Assembly: GCA_035578175.1 (NCBI GenBank)
Contig: JAQMRL010000003.1
Coordinates: 56,776,672-56,840,671 of the forward strand
Length of the DNA: 64,000 bases
From: Catonia carolina
Lineage: Eukaryota > Arthropoda > Insecta > Hemiptera > Achilidae
Reading direction: 5' to 3'
The position numbers and the translations under genes are program-made. Positions within the stretch are counted from its first letter, which is position 1. The number at the start of each line of letters is the position of its first letter. Below, piece by piece: positions 11,941 to 22,658 of this stretch. Under the pieces are notes generated by a model. It had not been told where the DNA came from. It did not search any database and saw nothing but the letters and a program-made list of their open reading frames with translations.

Positions 11941-13921
11941 GTTCAAATAAAAGGAACAGATTATAGCGCAGCAGTATGTAAAAATAAGATATTCTGGGTT
12001 ATCAATGCTACAAAGATAGAATTTATAGCATAGTTAATTAATTAGAAAGACTCACTAATTAAATAGATATTAAGTTATAAATCAATTAATTAATTGTTAG
12101 AAACTCTATATTGAAATTTCATAATATAAATCCCTACTATATTATTTACTAATACAATATGTACATTATAAATGATCTTTGTTCAATCTGGTTTTAACAA
12201 TAAACAACACAATATCCTTTTGTTACGTTTGTATTATTGAGCTGCTATACTTTTTATTCACGTTACCACTTCAAGATAAAACATGACTGATAGAATAGAT
12301 GAAATAACCACTTTATTTACTCCTATCAATGAAACTAATGTAATTAACGGTGTGATAATGTAATGAAATTCAAATATGAATGATTAACAATCTAAAATAA
12401 TAGGGTCATTCTTACTTGTATGATTAGTTAGGAGTTTTTCAATTTCAACTGGTAGAAACAGATAACATATTAATAACGAAAATTACATGATTACCTTTTC
12501 AACATATTCAGTAGTTAAAAATTATACAACAGAAATTTATATTTTTTATACTTTTACCAAAAAGAATTAAATTAAAAGTAATTTTTTATCGTTTTTCTAT
12601 TACTCAATTCACTATTGTGTAATACTTAAAACTAATGAATTGGATGTAAACACATAAAAACAACAAATGACTTTATAGCTTTCAGAAAAACACCACTCAA
12701 TTGTAAGACTGTGAAGGGACTTCAATATTTGACTCCTAAATTTAAAGAGGTGGTTAGAATAATATTGTGACACTTATCTCTAAGGTCTGTTTCGGGATCT
12801 GGGCAAATAAAAGAATTAACACACTGAAGTTTACAATTCGAGTATTTATTACTACTAAAAAGTACAATTAAGTAAAGTACAATTTATTTTTTTATAATAA
12901 ATAAAAAACCAATTATAATTAACTAATAACAGTATATAAACTTAACCAATTTCTTATAGCCTACGTACAAAACACAGAAATAACGTTAAACAATACACAG
13001 TAATTCTCAGTAACGTTGACCTTCTCTAACGCACTGTTCGCACTACGCAATTTGCTCAATGGATCATAGAAAAATTAAAACTGACTGACTCTAAATAAAT
13101 CGCTTCGCTTATACGGATGACAGAAGAGATTCTACGGAGAGGACAGAAATTTTCGATATAATAATAAAAATATAAAATCCTTCTGACGGCTTCTGGAGAA
13201 ATCTTAACAAATTGCAAGCAAACAAGGATTGAATAAAAGGTGATACAAAAAGGCTAATTATCTAAATAGTACCCACCTGACTCTTTCATAATAGTCCTAC
13301 AACAGTAGGCAGGCCTACCTGTTCTATAACCAGTTGTAACTATTTCTTGGAAACCCTATTTAATCAATCTTATTATTTACGTTAACATTCTTAAAATCTC
13401 GGTCCTTCTCGAAAATTCTTGAACACATATTCCTTTTAGATATTGTCACAATATAGATTGGTTTTATAATGAAATTACAAAAGCAATAAATATTGTCTAT
13501 TGAGGTCTTTTCTTCTGGAACGTTGCAAACGTCGAGGTGTGTAACTAGAAATTTTATTGGATGGAAACATTCGAATGAATTGGTTAGAATTATGTAATAG
13601 TTTCTTTCTTAAAGTCTGTGCGTCGTAGGATAGTGTCATTAACGTTTGGTCTTCGCGTATAGTAATAATGTAGAATGATGTTAGTTACATAAAAGGGAGT
13701 TTCCACAGTTTGTTGTATTGTTTTAAACTAAAACCTTTGATTGTTTTATCAAAGAGGGTTCTGCACAGCCATGTAGTATTTTGAAAAATATACTTTAAAT
13801 TTGGTTTATTTTATTGTTACACGGTATTTCGATTTTTATAGAAATTATTTCTCCGTACCAAAAGAACAAAAGTTGACATCTTGTACGTAGAGAATTTATG
13901 TTTTTCTTGCGCATTATGGTG
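11941..13921. other. AT-rich spacer, nothing recognised
   Basis: A+T-rich, with short TTAATTAATTA-type palindromes near 12035-12090. No gene, SINE box or transposase motif was found. Confidence 0.5.
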
Positions 13922-14155
13922 GTGTAACAACAAATTTGCTGTGTGGGTCTCTGGGAGTTTGTTCTTGGGGGCGTGCATAGGCAACTGTTCAGAGGTGGGT
14001 CCGCTCACCGACAAATGACAGCTCAAGATGGTCCAGTGCCAAAGGCCGGCGGTGGGAAGAGTTTTTCGTTGGGTGAGAGTTCCATACTCCCGGCTGTGCG
14101 GGGACAGTTGGTGCCACGATGGTTTTTCTTGTCCTACGCAAAACAGGTTCATTAA
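13922..14155 (+). other. GC- and CpG-rich island; possible host exon
   Basis: This ~230-bp stretch is conspicuously richer in G+C and CpG than everything around it, for example GGCCGGCGGTGGG and CCCGGCTGTGCGGGG. On the plus strand an acceptor-like AG at 13991-13992 is followed by ATG at 14015 in a good insect context (ACAAATGA). Nineteen codons follow, starting MTAQDGPVPKAGGGK, and then a consensus-like donor GTGAGAGT at 14073. The minus strand is also open over the same interval (MELSPNEKLFPPPAFG is one reading), so strand and coding status cannot be decided. It could be a first exon with 5' UTR, a regulatory CpG island, or a fragment of an unrecognised repeat. No homologous family is recognised. 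Confidence 0.3.
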
Positions 14156-15092
14156 TTATTCCTAAACAATAACAATGATCATAATAAAATGTAGGTAGGT
14201 CTTCATTACTGCAGACTACTGAAAGATAAACAATGGCGTAATCCAAAACGAGACAAAATTTAGAATAATATAAAATAATATATTTTATCACTCAATTTTA
14301 AACTTAATGTAGAGAAAACAAAATTGATTTTACGCATTTTTGCGGTAATATAAAAATAAAGCAGCAATTTTACGTGACATGAATCAAACATTATTGGATT
14401 GTTTAAACCCTCCACTAAACAATGCAGAGAACATTTTTTTACCTAGAAAATACAATTTAATCTTTTCGAATTCTGTTTTTTTATATATAAAGAACTGTTT
14501 TATTTTCATTTTATTATTCCGACCAATCCGCAGCCTTATAATTTATAAAAAGGGGAACGCTTATAAATATTTTTTCTGCTTGCGTATTGTATATGAATCT
14601 TTGTCGTCCCAACGTTAATTCCCAGTGATTTGAATTTAACGAACAATAATTCTTGTTTTGTTTTTATGTTATCTTTTCCAGTAAACTAAGTCTCTATAAA
14701 TTAAATAAAAATTTTCAAATTCATTATTTTTAAATTTAAAATTGATATCAAAATAAAACACTCTCTATAGTTGTTATTCCATTGTATTTATCTAGTGTAT
14801 TAGGAACTCAACAGAAATGCATTTGGCGATCGAATCCCTAACGGGTATATATTACTTGGATTGTTGTTTCTATATCTATCGTTATAAATTTTTTACCTTG
14901 CTCGACAGTTTTAGAGATTGCCATTGTATAATATAATATTGTTCTAGGTAAAGGAATTTTTTAAACTAATTAAATAGGTACTATTTTCATTAAGTACTGC
15001 ATTACTGAAACAGGCTCTAAAATTGTTTAAAATATAGATTGGTTTATAAGAGTTTAAATAATTTCTACGACTTCTATGTTATTACAGACAAC
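14156..15092. other. AT-rich spacer, nothing recognised
   Basis: The 79-codon open frame at 14379-14618 is rich in Phe/Ile/Leu/Tyr, as expected from translating A+T-rich DNA by chance. No known motif is present. Confidence 0.5.
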
Positions 15093-15290
15093 AGCCGGCC
15101 GCATTGGCGAAGTTGGTAACGTGCTCGTCTCTCATCATGCGGTCTTGGGTTCGAATCTCATTCAGGCACTGCATATGCGTGTTTCATACGTTACAAAAAA
15201 TCATTTCATCCTTCACCTTCTGCATTAGCAGTAATTGCAGAACAGTCGGACGTTAAACAAAGAAAAACAATAAAAAATAAAATAAAAAGG
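15093..15290 (+). repeat. tRNA-derived SINE, family 1, copy b (best preserved)
   Basis: An RNA polymerase III-like box A (about 15105-15127, GGCGAAGTTGGTAACGTGCT) is followed at normal tRNA spacing by box B GGGTTCGAATCTC (15147-15159). The body then has TTTCATCCTTCACCTTCTGC and ATTAGCAGTAATTGCAGAAC, and an A-rich tail from about 15260. The head cannot fold as a functional tRNA that I can recognise, and the tail marks it as a retroposed SINE. Copies at 9095 and 36300 share the body. A convincing target-site duplication was not seen. Confidence 0.75.
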
Positions 15291-17504
15291 AAACAGTCAC
15301 AAATAATATTAAAAGTGTTTAATGACAACCAACAGGAAGTATTAATTATAAATAAGCAGGCAATAAGAATTATTGTTATGAATATATACGATGCTCATGC
15401 TGAGTTTGGAAATCGTAACATTTTAGAAATGTTTAAAACATTTTACGCTATAGGTGCAAATGCTCAAAGCTGAAATGCTTTATTATTTTTTAGCTGTGGT
15501 TCCTTGGGTACGTTCATAAATATTATCTATTGGTTTAGATTCTCAGGGATCTAAATATACAATGTTAAATTGATTCCCAAGGGATAATATGTTTACTAAA
15601 ATCTAGTTGTTTATGTAATTGTAAAGTTACATAACTAGTGGAGTGATTCAGTCAATTAGTCAGTAAGGACTTTCACATTTAAATACGTTGATATAACATA
15701 TAATGAGGATAATTTAGTTCACATGGTATAATATACAAAAAAAGACAGATCTCAGTAAAAACACTGACGTATGTAACTTGTAATATTTTGGAATTGAGGC
15801 ACGGGGAGTTTTATCTTCTGGCAATAGGAGTTGATGCGTACTGATGTCTACTGTCGACATTATGTAATGCATTTTAGCCTCTCGAATTCCAACGACAGCA
15901 CTTAAAATGCAGGGTTTCTCTTTCTAAGCTTATCAATCCATAAAAAGGGAGTGTAACTAACCTACAGCGGGGCACTGGGTTGGTTAGTAGATTGGTAAGG
16001 GGGAACTGCGGGTACATTCTTCAGATTAGTCACTATTACGATGGTTTGGCAACAATATCTTCAACATTTTATTTATTGGCAACATATCTCTGTTGATTTT
16101 ATACCATCTTGAAAATTTCGAGAAGAAGTAGTAAAATTGGCCACAAAAGTTACAAAAAACCTGAAATCCAGTTGGTGTAAGTGGTTTTTGGGAGGCAGCC
16201 ACTCCCTTAGGTAACTTTGCCGTAAGGCCGATAACGAATGAAGTGAATTTTTCAAAAATCATTTAGAAAACAAAAAGGAAGATCAGGCTAAAGGATTGCA
16301 AAAGTATAAAAACGAAACAGGAATTTCGTTTTTCGAAAATGAAGTATAGTATAGGCCTAACTTAATTATCTGGAAAGGCGGTGGAGAAATTTGAAAGATC
16401 CTTGACGCTACCAGGTAGAAGGATAGAAGAAGGGATTTAATATTTTCTGAAATTTTAATTTGTAAGACATAAAATAACTTTATAAAAAGAGAACCAGCAA
16501 TTAACACAATTCCAAAATAAAATTTTACGTCAGTAGGCAAATTTACTTACCGTTAAATTTAATAAAATGTAAGCTGGTAACACGTAGTTAACTGTATATC
16601 CCGGACAACTGTCCTTTTATCTCAACAGCATTTTATTATGCTCGATCATATCGATAATCAAATGAGTGGATAACAACGTAAAATTAGCTAACGACCAAAC
16701 TGCCATAGTGCAATCATTCCCTTGAATGCGATATTAATAATTATCGAGACACTTTTAAATGAAAGTTATTTATTTTCAAACTACATAATAATATAGCTAT
16801 TTACTTTCCCATAAAGTTTTACCGTTATTTATTTTATTCATTTTATTTCAACAGAATAATTGAAGGTGATTAAATATTTATGTTCTTTATAATTTATACA
16901 ATAAACTGTATTATTACTGTATAATCTAATTCAATTTAGCGCTAACTTTTACCCTTGTCTGCTTTAGTTATTTTAGTATTAAATTTTAATGTTAGTTTGA
17001 TATTGTGCGCAACCAACTGTAATGATTTCAAATGTCTTTATAATTTTCTTGCCTTCTTATAATCCTTCTTATACGTAGGTTGTTTATAAAACTACTTTGT
17101 TTACTATGAAATTTTAGAATAATTGATTAAATAAAATATACGGAAATTTTGTAAAAAAATGCAAACTGAAAGAAAAATATAATTCATTTTTTAGTGTAGA
17201 AATGGATAAAAATCTATGCTAAAAATTATTTTCGGTTTGCTCATAATATTTTATTTATGAATCCTATTAGATATGTTTTCGTCAAAAGTCGTTTTACATA
17301 AAGCACTAAGAAAATGTAGTATTAATAGATAAAAACGTTAAATTACAATAAGTGAATTAAACACAAACGTTTATCTGAATAAGTTTATAACATTTTTTTT
17401 AATATGATCAAACAATGTATCAGGGAACCAGTAACCAGGAATTTGAAAAAATCAGTTCTTTTGTTTTTTAAACCTGAAATATTTTTCAATCTTCTTTGAG
17501 TGTA
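15291..17504. other. AT-rich spacer, nothing recognised
   Basis: Minus-strand open frames at 16026-16262 and 16283-16540 have no recognisable domain and no start or splice support. Treated as chance. Confidence 0.45.
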
Positions 17505-17516
17505 ATAATGTATTTT
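17505..17516. repeat. 12-bp target-site duplication, 3' side of the LINE
   Basis: ATAATGTATTTT at 17505-17516 matches 18577-18588 exactly. The pair brackets the minus-strand LINE fragment. The T run that continues to 17520 is the LINE's poly(A) tail read on the plus strand, so the exact border inside the T run is ambiguous. Confidence 0.85.
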
Positions 17517-18576
17517 TTTTCGAATAGCTCTTTAACGAGAGCACGCTAAATCAATATTTGGGGTGTTTCTTCATGTCCTACGCTGCTCCATTCTCTTCCT
17601 CACCCACACCTCCCTCATCCTTCTCGATCTGTCCATCCTCAGCTGGTCCATATTGTGAGGTTCACACCTCCTCCTCTCACTTTCCTCCCTAAAGGTCACT
17701 CTCTCAACTTTACCCCGAAAAACCTCTCTATTGCATAAATATCTTCTGTGGTAATCCCTGCCGTTAAGCAATCTGACAGCGTTTCGGTGAACCATGCTGG
17801 CTTAATCTTAAGTTTCATTAGCCTCTCATAGACCTGTTTTGCCAGCCGATTATTGTCCATTCTCGCTATATGACCAAAAAACATAAGTCTTCTTTTCCTC
17901 ATTGTGTGAATAATGTTTTCAACTCTGCTATATATTTCCTTATTTGTTCGGGGTCTATTGTACTCTGCATCTAGTTTCCTAGGCCCCAATATACTTATTA
18001 TACTCATTATTTTCCTTTCTGCGCCCATCACTTTATTTATACCTCCTTTTAGCTTAATTTTAAGCGTTTCCGCACCATACAACGCTTCTGGCCTTATCAC
18101 TGTTTCGTAATGTCTGATTTTTGCACCCCATGATAAAACTTTTTTATTGTAAATTCTTCTGGTATTTTTAAAGGCATTACCCATTCTATCTGCTCTTTTC
18201 TCAAGACTTATCCTCTCATTGCCATTGATGTTAACCCACTCTCCTAGATATTTAAACACGTTTACTTTCTTGATTTTATCCTGTTGTACAGGTAAGTAAT
18301 TTATACACTGTTTAACATTTGTTATGAACTCTGTTTTAGGAATCGATATTTGTAGTCCTATTTTTCTAGCTTGAACTATAAGATTTTCGACTTGAATGAT
18401 GGCATTTTTTAGAGTGTCTGTGATTAAAGCGATATCGTCCGCAAAAGCCAAACAATATATATATATCGCGTCCTTTCCTCTGCCGAGTGTCACACCCTTC
18501 GTGTCGGATTTCCTCCATTCCCTGATTATTTTCTCCAGGGCACAATTAAAAAGTAGCGGCGAAAGCCCATCACCCT
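17517..18576 (-). mobile_element. 5'-truncated LINE insertion with poly(A) tail and 12-bp duplication
   Basis: A minus-strand insertion of about 1.06 kb. Its 3' end on the minus strand is GAGCTATTCGAAAAAAAA (plus strand 17513-17530) and its 5' end is a truncation inside the reverse-transcriptase domain at about 18576. The identical 12-mer ATAATGTATTTT lies immediately outside both ends. Poly(A), 5' truncation and a duplicated target site together are the signature of target-primed reverse transcription. The element belongs to the same broad type as the one at 50703-52255: compare KYLGEW with KYLGEY, ILGPRK with ILGPNR, and FFGHIARM with FFGHLHRM. Confidence 0.9.
17571..18575 (-). pseudogene. 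LINE reverse transcriptase, C-terminal half, one frameshift
   Basis: Reading on the minus strand from the truncation: GDGLSPLLFN (RT motif before the palm box), LEKIIREW, then the catalytic AFADD box, FKYLGEW, the thumb/connection region with KIRHYETVIRPEALYGAE and ILGPRK, then KRRLMFFGHIARM. About 17696-18575 is one open frame. After ITTEDI (about 17740) the family-like sequence moves to another frame (NREVFRGKVE, ending near MREVWVRKRMEQRRT at 17571). This shows one frameshift when compared with the intact relative at 50750-52255. The N-terminal endonuclease and the first RT motifs are absent, so the copy cannot make a working enzyme. The plus-strand open frames at 17913-18110 and 18396-18614 are shadows. 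Confidence 0.88.
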
Positions 18577-18588
18577 ATAATGTATTTT
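18577..18588. repeat. 12-bp target-site duplication, 5' side of the LINE
   Basis: ATAATGTATTTT, identical to 17505-17516. It marks the pre-insertion target. Confidence 0.85.
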
Positions 18589-18631
18589 ATTACTATATAG
18601 TACAATTTTTATAGATTTTAAAAGTTTATAT

Positions 18632-18775
18632 TGGCCGCCTCCGTAGCGTAGTGGTAAAGCGCTAGCCTACAACAGGAGATCCCGAGTTTAACTCCCGGCT
18701 AGAATCTGAAAATTGTAACAAGTCAAAACCACCGTAGTCGCCAATAACGAAACAGTTGAGCAACTCTAAATTATT
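18632..18775 (+). repeat. tRNA-derived SINE, family 2, copy a
   Basis: Box-A-like TAGCGTAGTGGTAAAGCGC (from about 18645) is followed by box-B-like GATCCCGAGTTTAACTCCC (from about 18681). The body includes CCGTAGTCGCCAATAACGAA. The minus-strand copy at 49735-49895 has the same order (GCTAGCCTACAAC, a GAGTTTGATTCTC-like box B, CCGTAGTCGCTAATAAC), which defines a second SINE family. It is not a functional tRNA gene: the acceptor stem and discriminator region are not recognisable. Confidence 0.7.
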
Positions 18776-18784
18776 TTAAAATCT

Positions 18785-19210
18785 CTAATGTGCGTACGTT
18801 GCAATCTGTTCAGATTCGAACAATAACCGACACCTTTGGAATTTGCTGTACCTTTGGACAAGCTCTCCAATACCTTCTTCATAAAATGTTGCCACTAATG
18901 AATTTAAATTAGTCATGCTGTTGTGAAGTTTTTCGTTAGTTTGGAAGCGCTGCCATCCTAGCCACTTCTTTACTTCAGGGAAAAAACGGTAATCACTCAA
19001 AGCTAGGTCGGGACTAAATGGCAGGAGATCGAAAACGTCCTATTGAGATTACTCAAGGATCCGTTGAGTTGCACCAGCAAAGTGAGGTTGGGTATTTTCA
19101 TGGTTCTGAAATATTACAGAAGTCAGCATGCCTCTTCTTTTGTTTTTAATGGCTCTCTACAAACTTCATAAAGTTTCACAATAAACAGCTGAATTTGCCA
19201 TGGTCCCCTG
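18785..19210 (-). pseudogene. mariner transposase relic (C-terminal catalytic region)
   Basis: The minus strand reads in fragments INSAVYCETL, AIKNKRRGMLTSV, NHENTQPHFAGATQRI, FSPDLALSDYRFFPEVK and FYEEGIGELVQRY. These align in order with the C-terminal part of DD34D mariner transposases: the KRRG block, an H-DNARPH block, YSPDLAPSDYHLFP, and a final FY-EGI-LV-RY block. The second catalytic block is damaged (HENTQPH instead of HDNARPH) and several stops are present. The third block keeps its final D in LALSD. No terminal repeats were identified, so the relic is a fragment. It is a different mariner lineage from the one at 56986. Confidence 0.8.
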
Positions 19211-20199
19211 GGCTGTATAAAATCCACAAGAATCACAACGACTCTAAATTTGATTGGTGGCTATATTTTTTATGGAGACGATATTTAACGTAAAGCACAA
19301 AAATTAGGAATTGCAAATAAACATTTTTTAAAAATTTAAAGTAAAATACCCCAGTTAAGTGTTTAATTATGCTATTATATACTTTTTTGTACAAGAAGTA
19401 GGAAATGAAGTGAAACACTTATATGCATGAAGTAATATAAAAATAAACACAATATATTAAAATTTGACCTATTAATTAAGCCGCAAAACCAGACTAAATT
19501 GTTATGATAACTCTATGAAATTTAACAGAATAAATAAAGTTGAAAATAGCAGCTAATGGACTATTAATTCAATAATTATGAAACTGAGAAATAAATTTTT
19601 TTAATGTGAAGGTGTTACTTATTTCCTACAAAGTTGCTTAAAATCGACCTTGTTTTACTCAGCGCATAATTATCTTTCTTCACAAATCAATTTTAAAGAT
19701 ATATTTGTAATGTAAATATTACGTTTACATGAGAAAACCTGTATCTTTTTGTTTAGCTAAATTTTACATCTAGTACTTCGTTGTTTTTATACAAAACGAT
19801 AGCAGCTGTAGCAAACGCTTTTCCGTCACTAAGATGTATGTTTTTTATAACATACAAACAATGCTTGGGACTAGAGGCACAAGTTGTTCAATTGACAGGT
19901 ACGTGTAGTGTCTGTACAGCTCTCAAGAATACTCCTTATGCATTTCGCTTGTAGATCTATATAACTCAATTGTACCTGAGTGTCTGTAGCCTCCTTAAAA
20001 CCCAAACTATTGCGTAACAAAGACAACTTCATCACGAGTACAATGCGAACTTAGCATTCCATGTTTGTCCTAATGTATCTTGTTTACTCTAATACAATTC
20101 ATATCAATTTTATAGCCCATGACATCATTACTTAATAAATTAACAATAATTTAAAATCGCGGGCTCAAATACACCAAAAATTACCACCTTTTTTATGAA
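19211..20199. other. AT-rich spacer, nothing recognised
   Basis: No supported gene or repeat boundary. The 61-codon minus-strand frame at 19233-19418 is Tyr/Phe/Lys-rich chance translation. Confidence 0.5.
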
Positions 20200-20264
20200 C
20201 CAATTTACATTAAAATCTATCTTATAAAATATGAGAAAAAATAATTTTACTAGCAGGAACTCAC

Positions 20265-20715
20265 ACTAATAGAATTGCATCCCCCTAGATTGCGCAAAAC
20301 CATTAACTGCAGTGCAGCACATTATGTAGTCTCAATCACATACCTTAATTTACCAGAGGCTATCCGAAAAACTGATGTAACTTCTCAAATATACAAAATA
20401 AAAGTAACCAACTGGCTGATTAATTTAGGGAGAGGCCAGTCTGAGGATTTAATTAGTTCTATGTATTCAAATTAATTGCTCTTCCTCTTGTGTCAGCTAA
20501 ACATTTTTTGTTAACATTGTCATCGAAAGTCTGCGTCATCCTTTGCCATTACATGGCATTTTAATTTTATTTTTTAAATTTATTTTTATACTATTATCTA
20601 TTTTTTGTGTATTTACGTTAGGAAATTTTGTAGTATGGTTTTTTGTAAATTTTTGTTTCTTTTCTTTTATGTAAATTTAGTGTAGATATAAAAAGCTATT
20701 ATTATTATAGAATAA
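20265..20715 (+). pseudogene. LINE 3' end: C-terminal codons, 3' UTR and ATT-type tail
   Basis: The plus strand reads ELHPPRLRKTINC, then SITYLNLPEAIRK, then KVTNWLINLGRGQSE, ending with a stop at 20475. The order PPRLRKT, a LP-EIR block, and a K-WL block is that of the extreme C-terminus of CR1/L2- or Jockey-like LINE ORF2 proteins. About 220 bp of T-rich 3' UTR follows, and then AAAAGCTATTATTATTATAG at about 20690-20710, which looks like a short-repeat tail. No catalytic region lies upstream. Not every reader would accept the clade, but a LINE origin is the best explanation of this isolated protein-like tail. Confidence 0.5.
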
Positions 20716-21210
20716 ATTAAATAAACCAAGTCCTTCACGTGCACAGGCTAGACCTATGCAGGTATTAAGAAATAAGATAGGATAAGATTTATTGTACTTA
20801 TTTCAGCAATAATAAATAAATAAATAAATAGAATTAGAATCAGCTGAGTCAGATTAACAAATTATGTGAAAGTAAACTGTTTTTGAAACAAATCCAATTT
20901 GAATTTACAATATTAAGCTCTAGACCTGTTCAAAATCCAGCAGCGAAAAAAGTATAAAGATTCTAAATTAAAATTTTAAGGAATATTCCTTAGCGATTAC
21001 CCAGTGTACTAAGTCATCGAGAAAAGTAGCATCCATTTTTAAAAAAAATTACTTTTCTAAAACTACTAGAGATAAAGAAATAAATTTTTGTTTTGTTGTA
21101 AACAGAAAATATTGCAGTTTTTTGTTGGTACGACTGTACCGCAAATTGTATAGGAATAAAACATTAACATAATTTGTCAACAAGAGGGCGCGCCTCCTCA
21201 TTTCAGTCTT
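20716..21210. other. AT-rich spacer before the palindrome
   Basis: Includes a short AATA-type run (about 20809-20831). No gene found. Confidence 0.5.
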
Positions 21211-22222
21211 CTACTATCGGTTTCATAATCATAGACACCCGAGTTTGAACCCTTGCATCTCCAAAACTATGAGTCGCATTTCAACATACGTTACATCAAA
21301 ATTTAGCTCATTTTATTCTCCGTTGACCCTTAATAATCCTATATTTTTAGTGCTGTTTAAAAATTGTCGTATCGAGGTTGAAAGACAAAAATACACGGTT
21401 TTCTTGATACCGTAACAAATTTCATGCGTTTAGAGGCGTGTTCATCGATAAATATTTGACTGAAACGTTTGAAATTTTAACACAATATGGACAATTATAT
21501 TCTCACAGCGTGTACGAAATTTCAAATTCATAAGTTATTTAAATTTTGATTTATTAACAATATTCTGAACCCTTGCTATCTCGGCAACCACTCGATCGTT
21601 CGCACGGGCAAACTATCGTTTTATTCAGCGTAAAAAACTTAGTACAGATATTTTAATAACATGAAATATTGATCGGCCAATGTTGTGGTAGAATTTTTAA
21701 AAATAGATAGGTAATGCGGGGGTTGGGTGTTACTATCCATGTTGCTAGTTTGTGTACGTGACATCCTGTCGGACTGCCTACCTGAATTGACAGACTGCAT
21801 TGTCAATTCAGGTAGACAGTCAGATTTAGGCAACATGGGTAGTAGTGCCCACTCCCCGACAATATCAGAATATTATTAATAAATCAAAATTGAAATAATT
21901 TACGATTTTGAAATTTTGTACACGCTGTAAAAATACAATTGTCTATGTTGCGTCCAAATTTCAAACGTTTCGGTCAAATATTTATCGAGTTACACGCCAC
22001 TAACCGCATGAAATTTGCTGCGGTATCAAGAAACCCGGGTAGTTTTGTTTTCCAACCTCTATATGGCAATTTTTAAACAACATTAAACATATAGGACTAT
22101 TAAGGGTCAACGCAAAATAAAGTGAGCTAAATTTTGATGTAAAGTATGTTGAAATCTGACTCATAGTTTTGAAGATGCAAGGGTTCAAACTCGGGTGTCT
22201 ATGATTATGAAACCGATAGTAG
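21211..22222. mobile_element. 1-kb palindrome (foldback element or inverted duplication)
   Basis: The left arm starts CTACTATCGGTTTCATAATC at 21211. The right arm ends with its complement at 22222. The two arms pair in order through GACACCCGAGTTTGAACCC, AAATTTAGCTCA, the CATGCGTTTAGAGGCGTG region (CATGCGGTTAGTGGCGTG in the other arm), and GTTGCCTA-type sequence, down to a 15-bp perfect stem at 21778-21792 and 21801-21815 with an 8-nt loop. The left arm is longer: about 160 bp near 21555-21710 has no partner in the right arm. No transposase motif was found. It may be a foldback transposon, an inverted duplication of a repeat, or a hairpin source of double-stranded RNA. Confidence 0.85.
21778..21815. 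repeat. Perfect 15-bp hairpin at the centre of the palindrome
   Basis: CTACCTGAATTGACA (21778-21792) and TGTCAATTCAGGTAG (21801-21815) are exact reverse complements around GACTGCAT. Pairing continues imperfectly outward, so this is the symmetry centre of the 1-kb inverted repeat. Confidence 0.95.
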
Positions 22223-22395
22223 TACGTCTGGTTCTCAATGAAAGGTTCCCTGCCCGATGGATCGGTAGGGCCAGTCCTGTGCTTTGGCCTTCGAGGGGTT
22301 CAGATATAACCTACTTAATTGTTTCTTCTGGGGTTACATTAAAAACCATGTCTACATTGAGAAAATTCGAAATGTGAATCATTGACGACATCGAA

Positions 22396-22647
22396 CTTTT
22401 TTTGTTTTTTTTTTATCCGAGGCGGCGAGAAAAACTTATGTTCACTCTCTCACGAGTGGGGAAGTAATGTTGGACTTAATTGAGGCGTCCTTGTCCAGAT
22501 CCAAAGAGGCCGCAACCGCCTTACCAACCAAAAACTCGCCGCCCGGCCACTTGATCCGACATCAGCAAACAACCCTCCACCTCCCTCGGAACTGTTTATA
22601 TACAACAACTACAAGGGAAATGTCAGGTTAAAAAAACAAGGTTACAT
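22396..22647 (-). mobile_element. 252-bp retroposed element with 11-bp target-site duplication
   Basis: ACGACATCGAA occurs at 22385-22395 and at 22648-22658. The 252 bp between them end on the minus strand in GCCTCGGATAAAAAAAAAAC, an A tail. The inside is clearly more G+C-rich than the flanks (GCGGTTGCGGCCTC, GGCCGGGCGGCGAG). Duplicated target and A tail indicate insertion by a LINE machinery. It is either a SINE or a strongly 5'-truncated LINE. A tail region of the type CTCGTGAGAGAGTGAAC followed by CTCGCCGCCTCGG suggests a LINE 3' UTR, but I cannot name the family. No tRNA-like box A and box B pair was recognised and no ORF is present. Confidence 0.85.
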
Positions 22648-22658
22648 ACGACATCGAA

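Noticed and set aside
14379..14618. 79-codon plus-strand frame
   Set aside because: Phe/Ile/Tyr-rich translation of A+T-rich DNA with no motif.
16026..16540. Two minus-strand frames of 78 and 85 codons
   Set aside because: No recognisable domain; length is within chance for this window.
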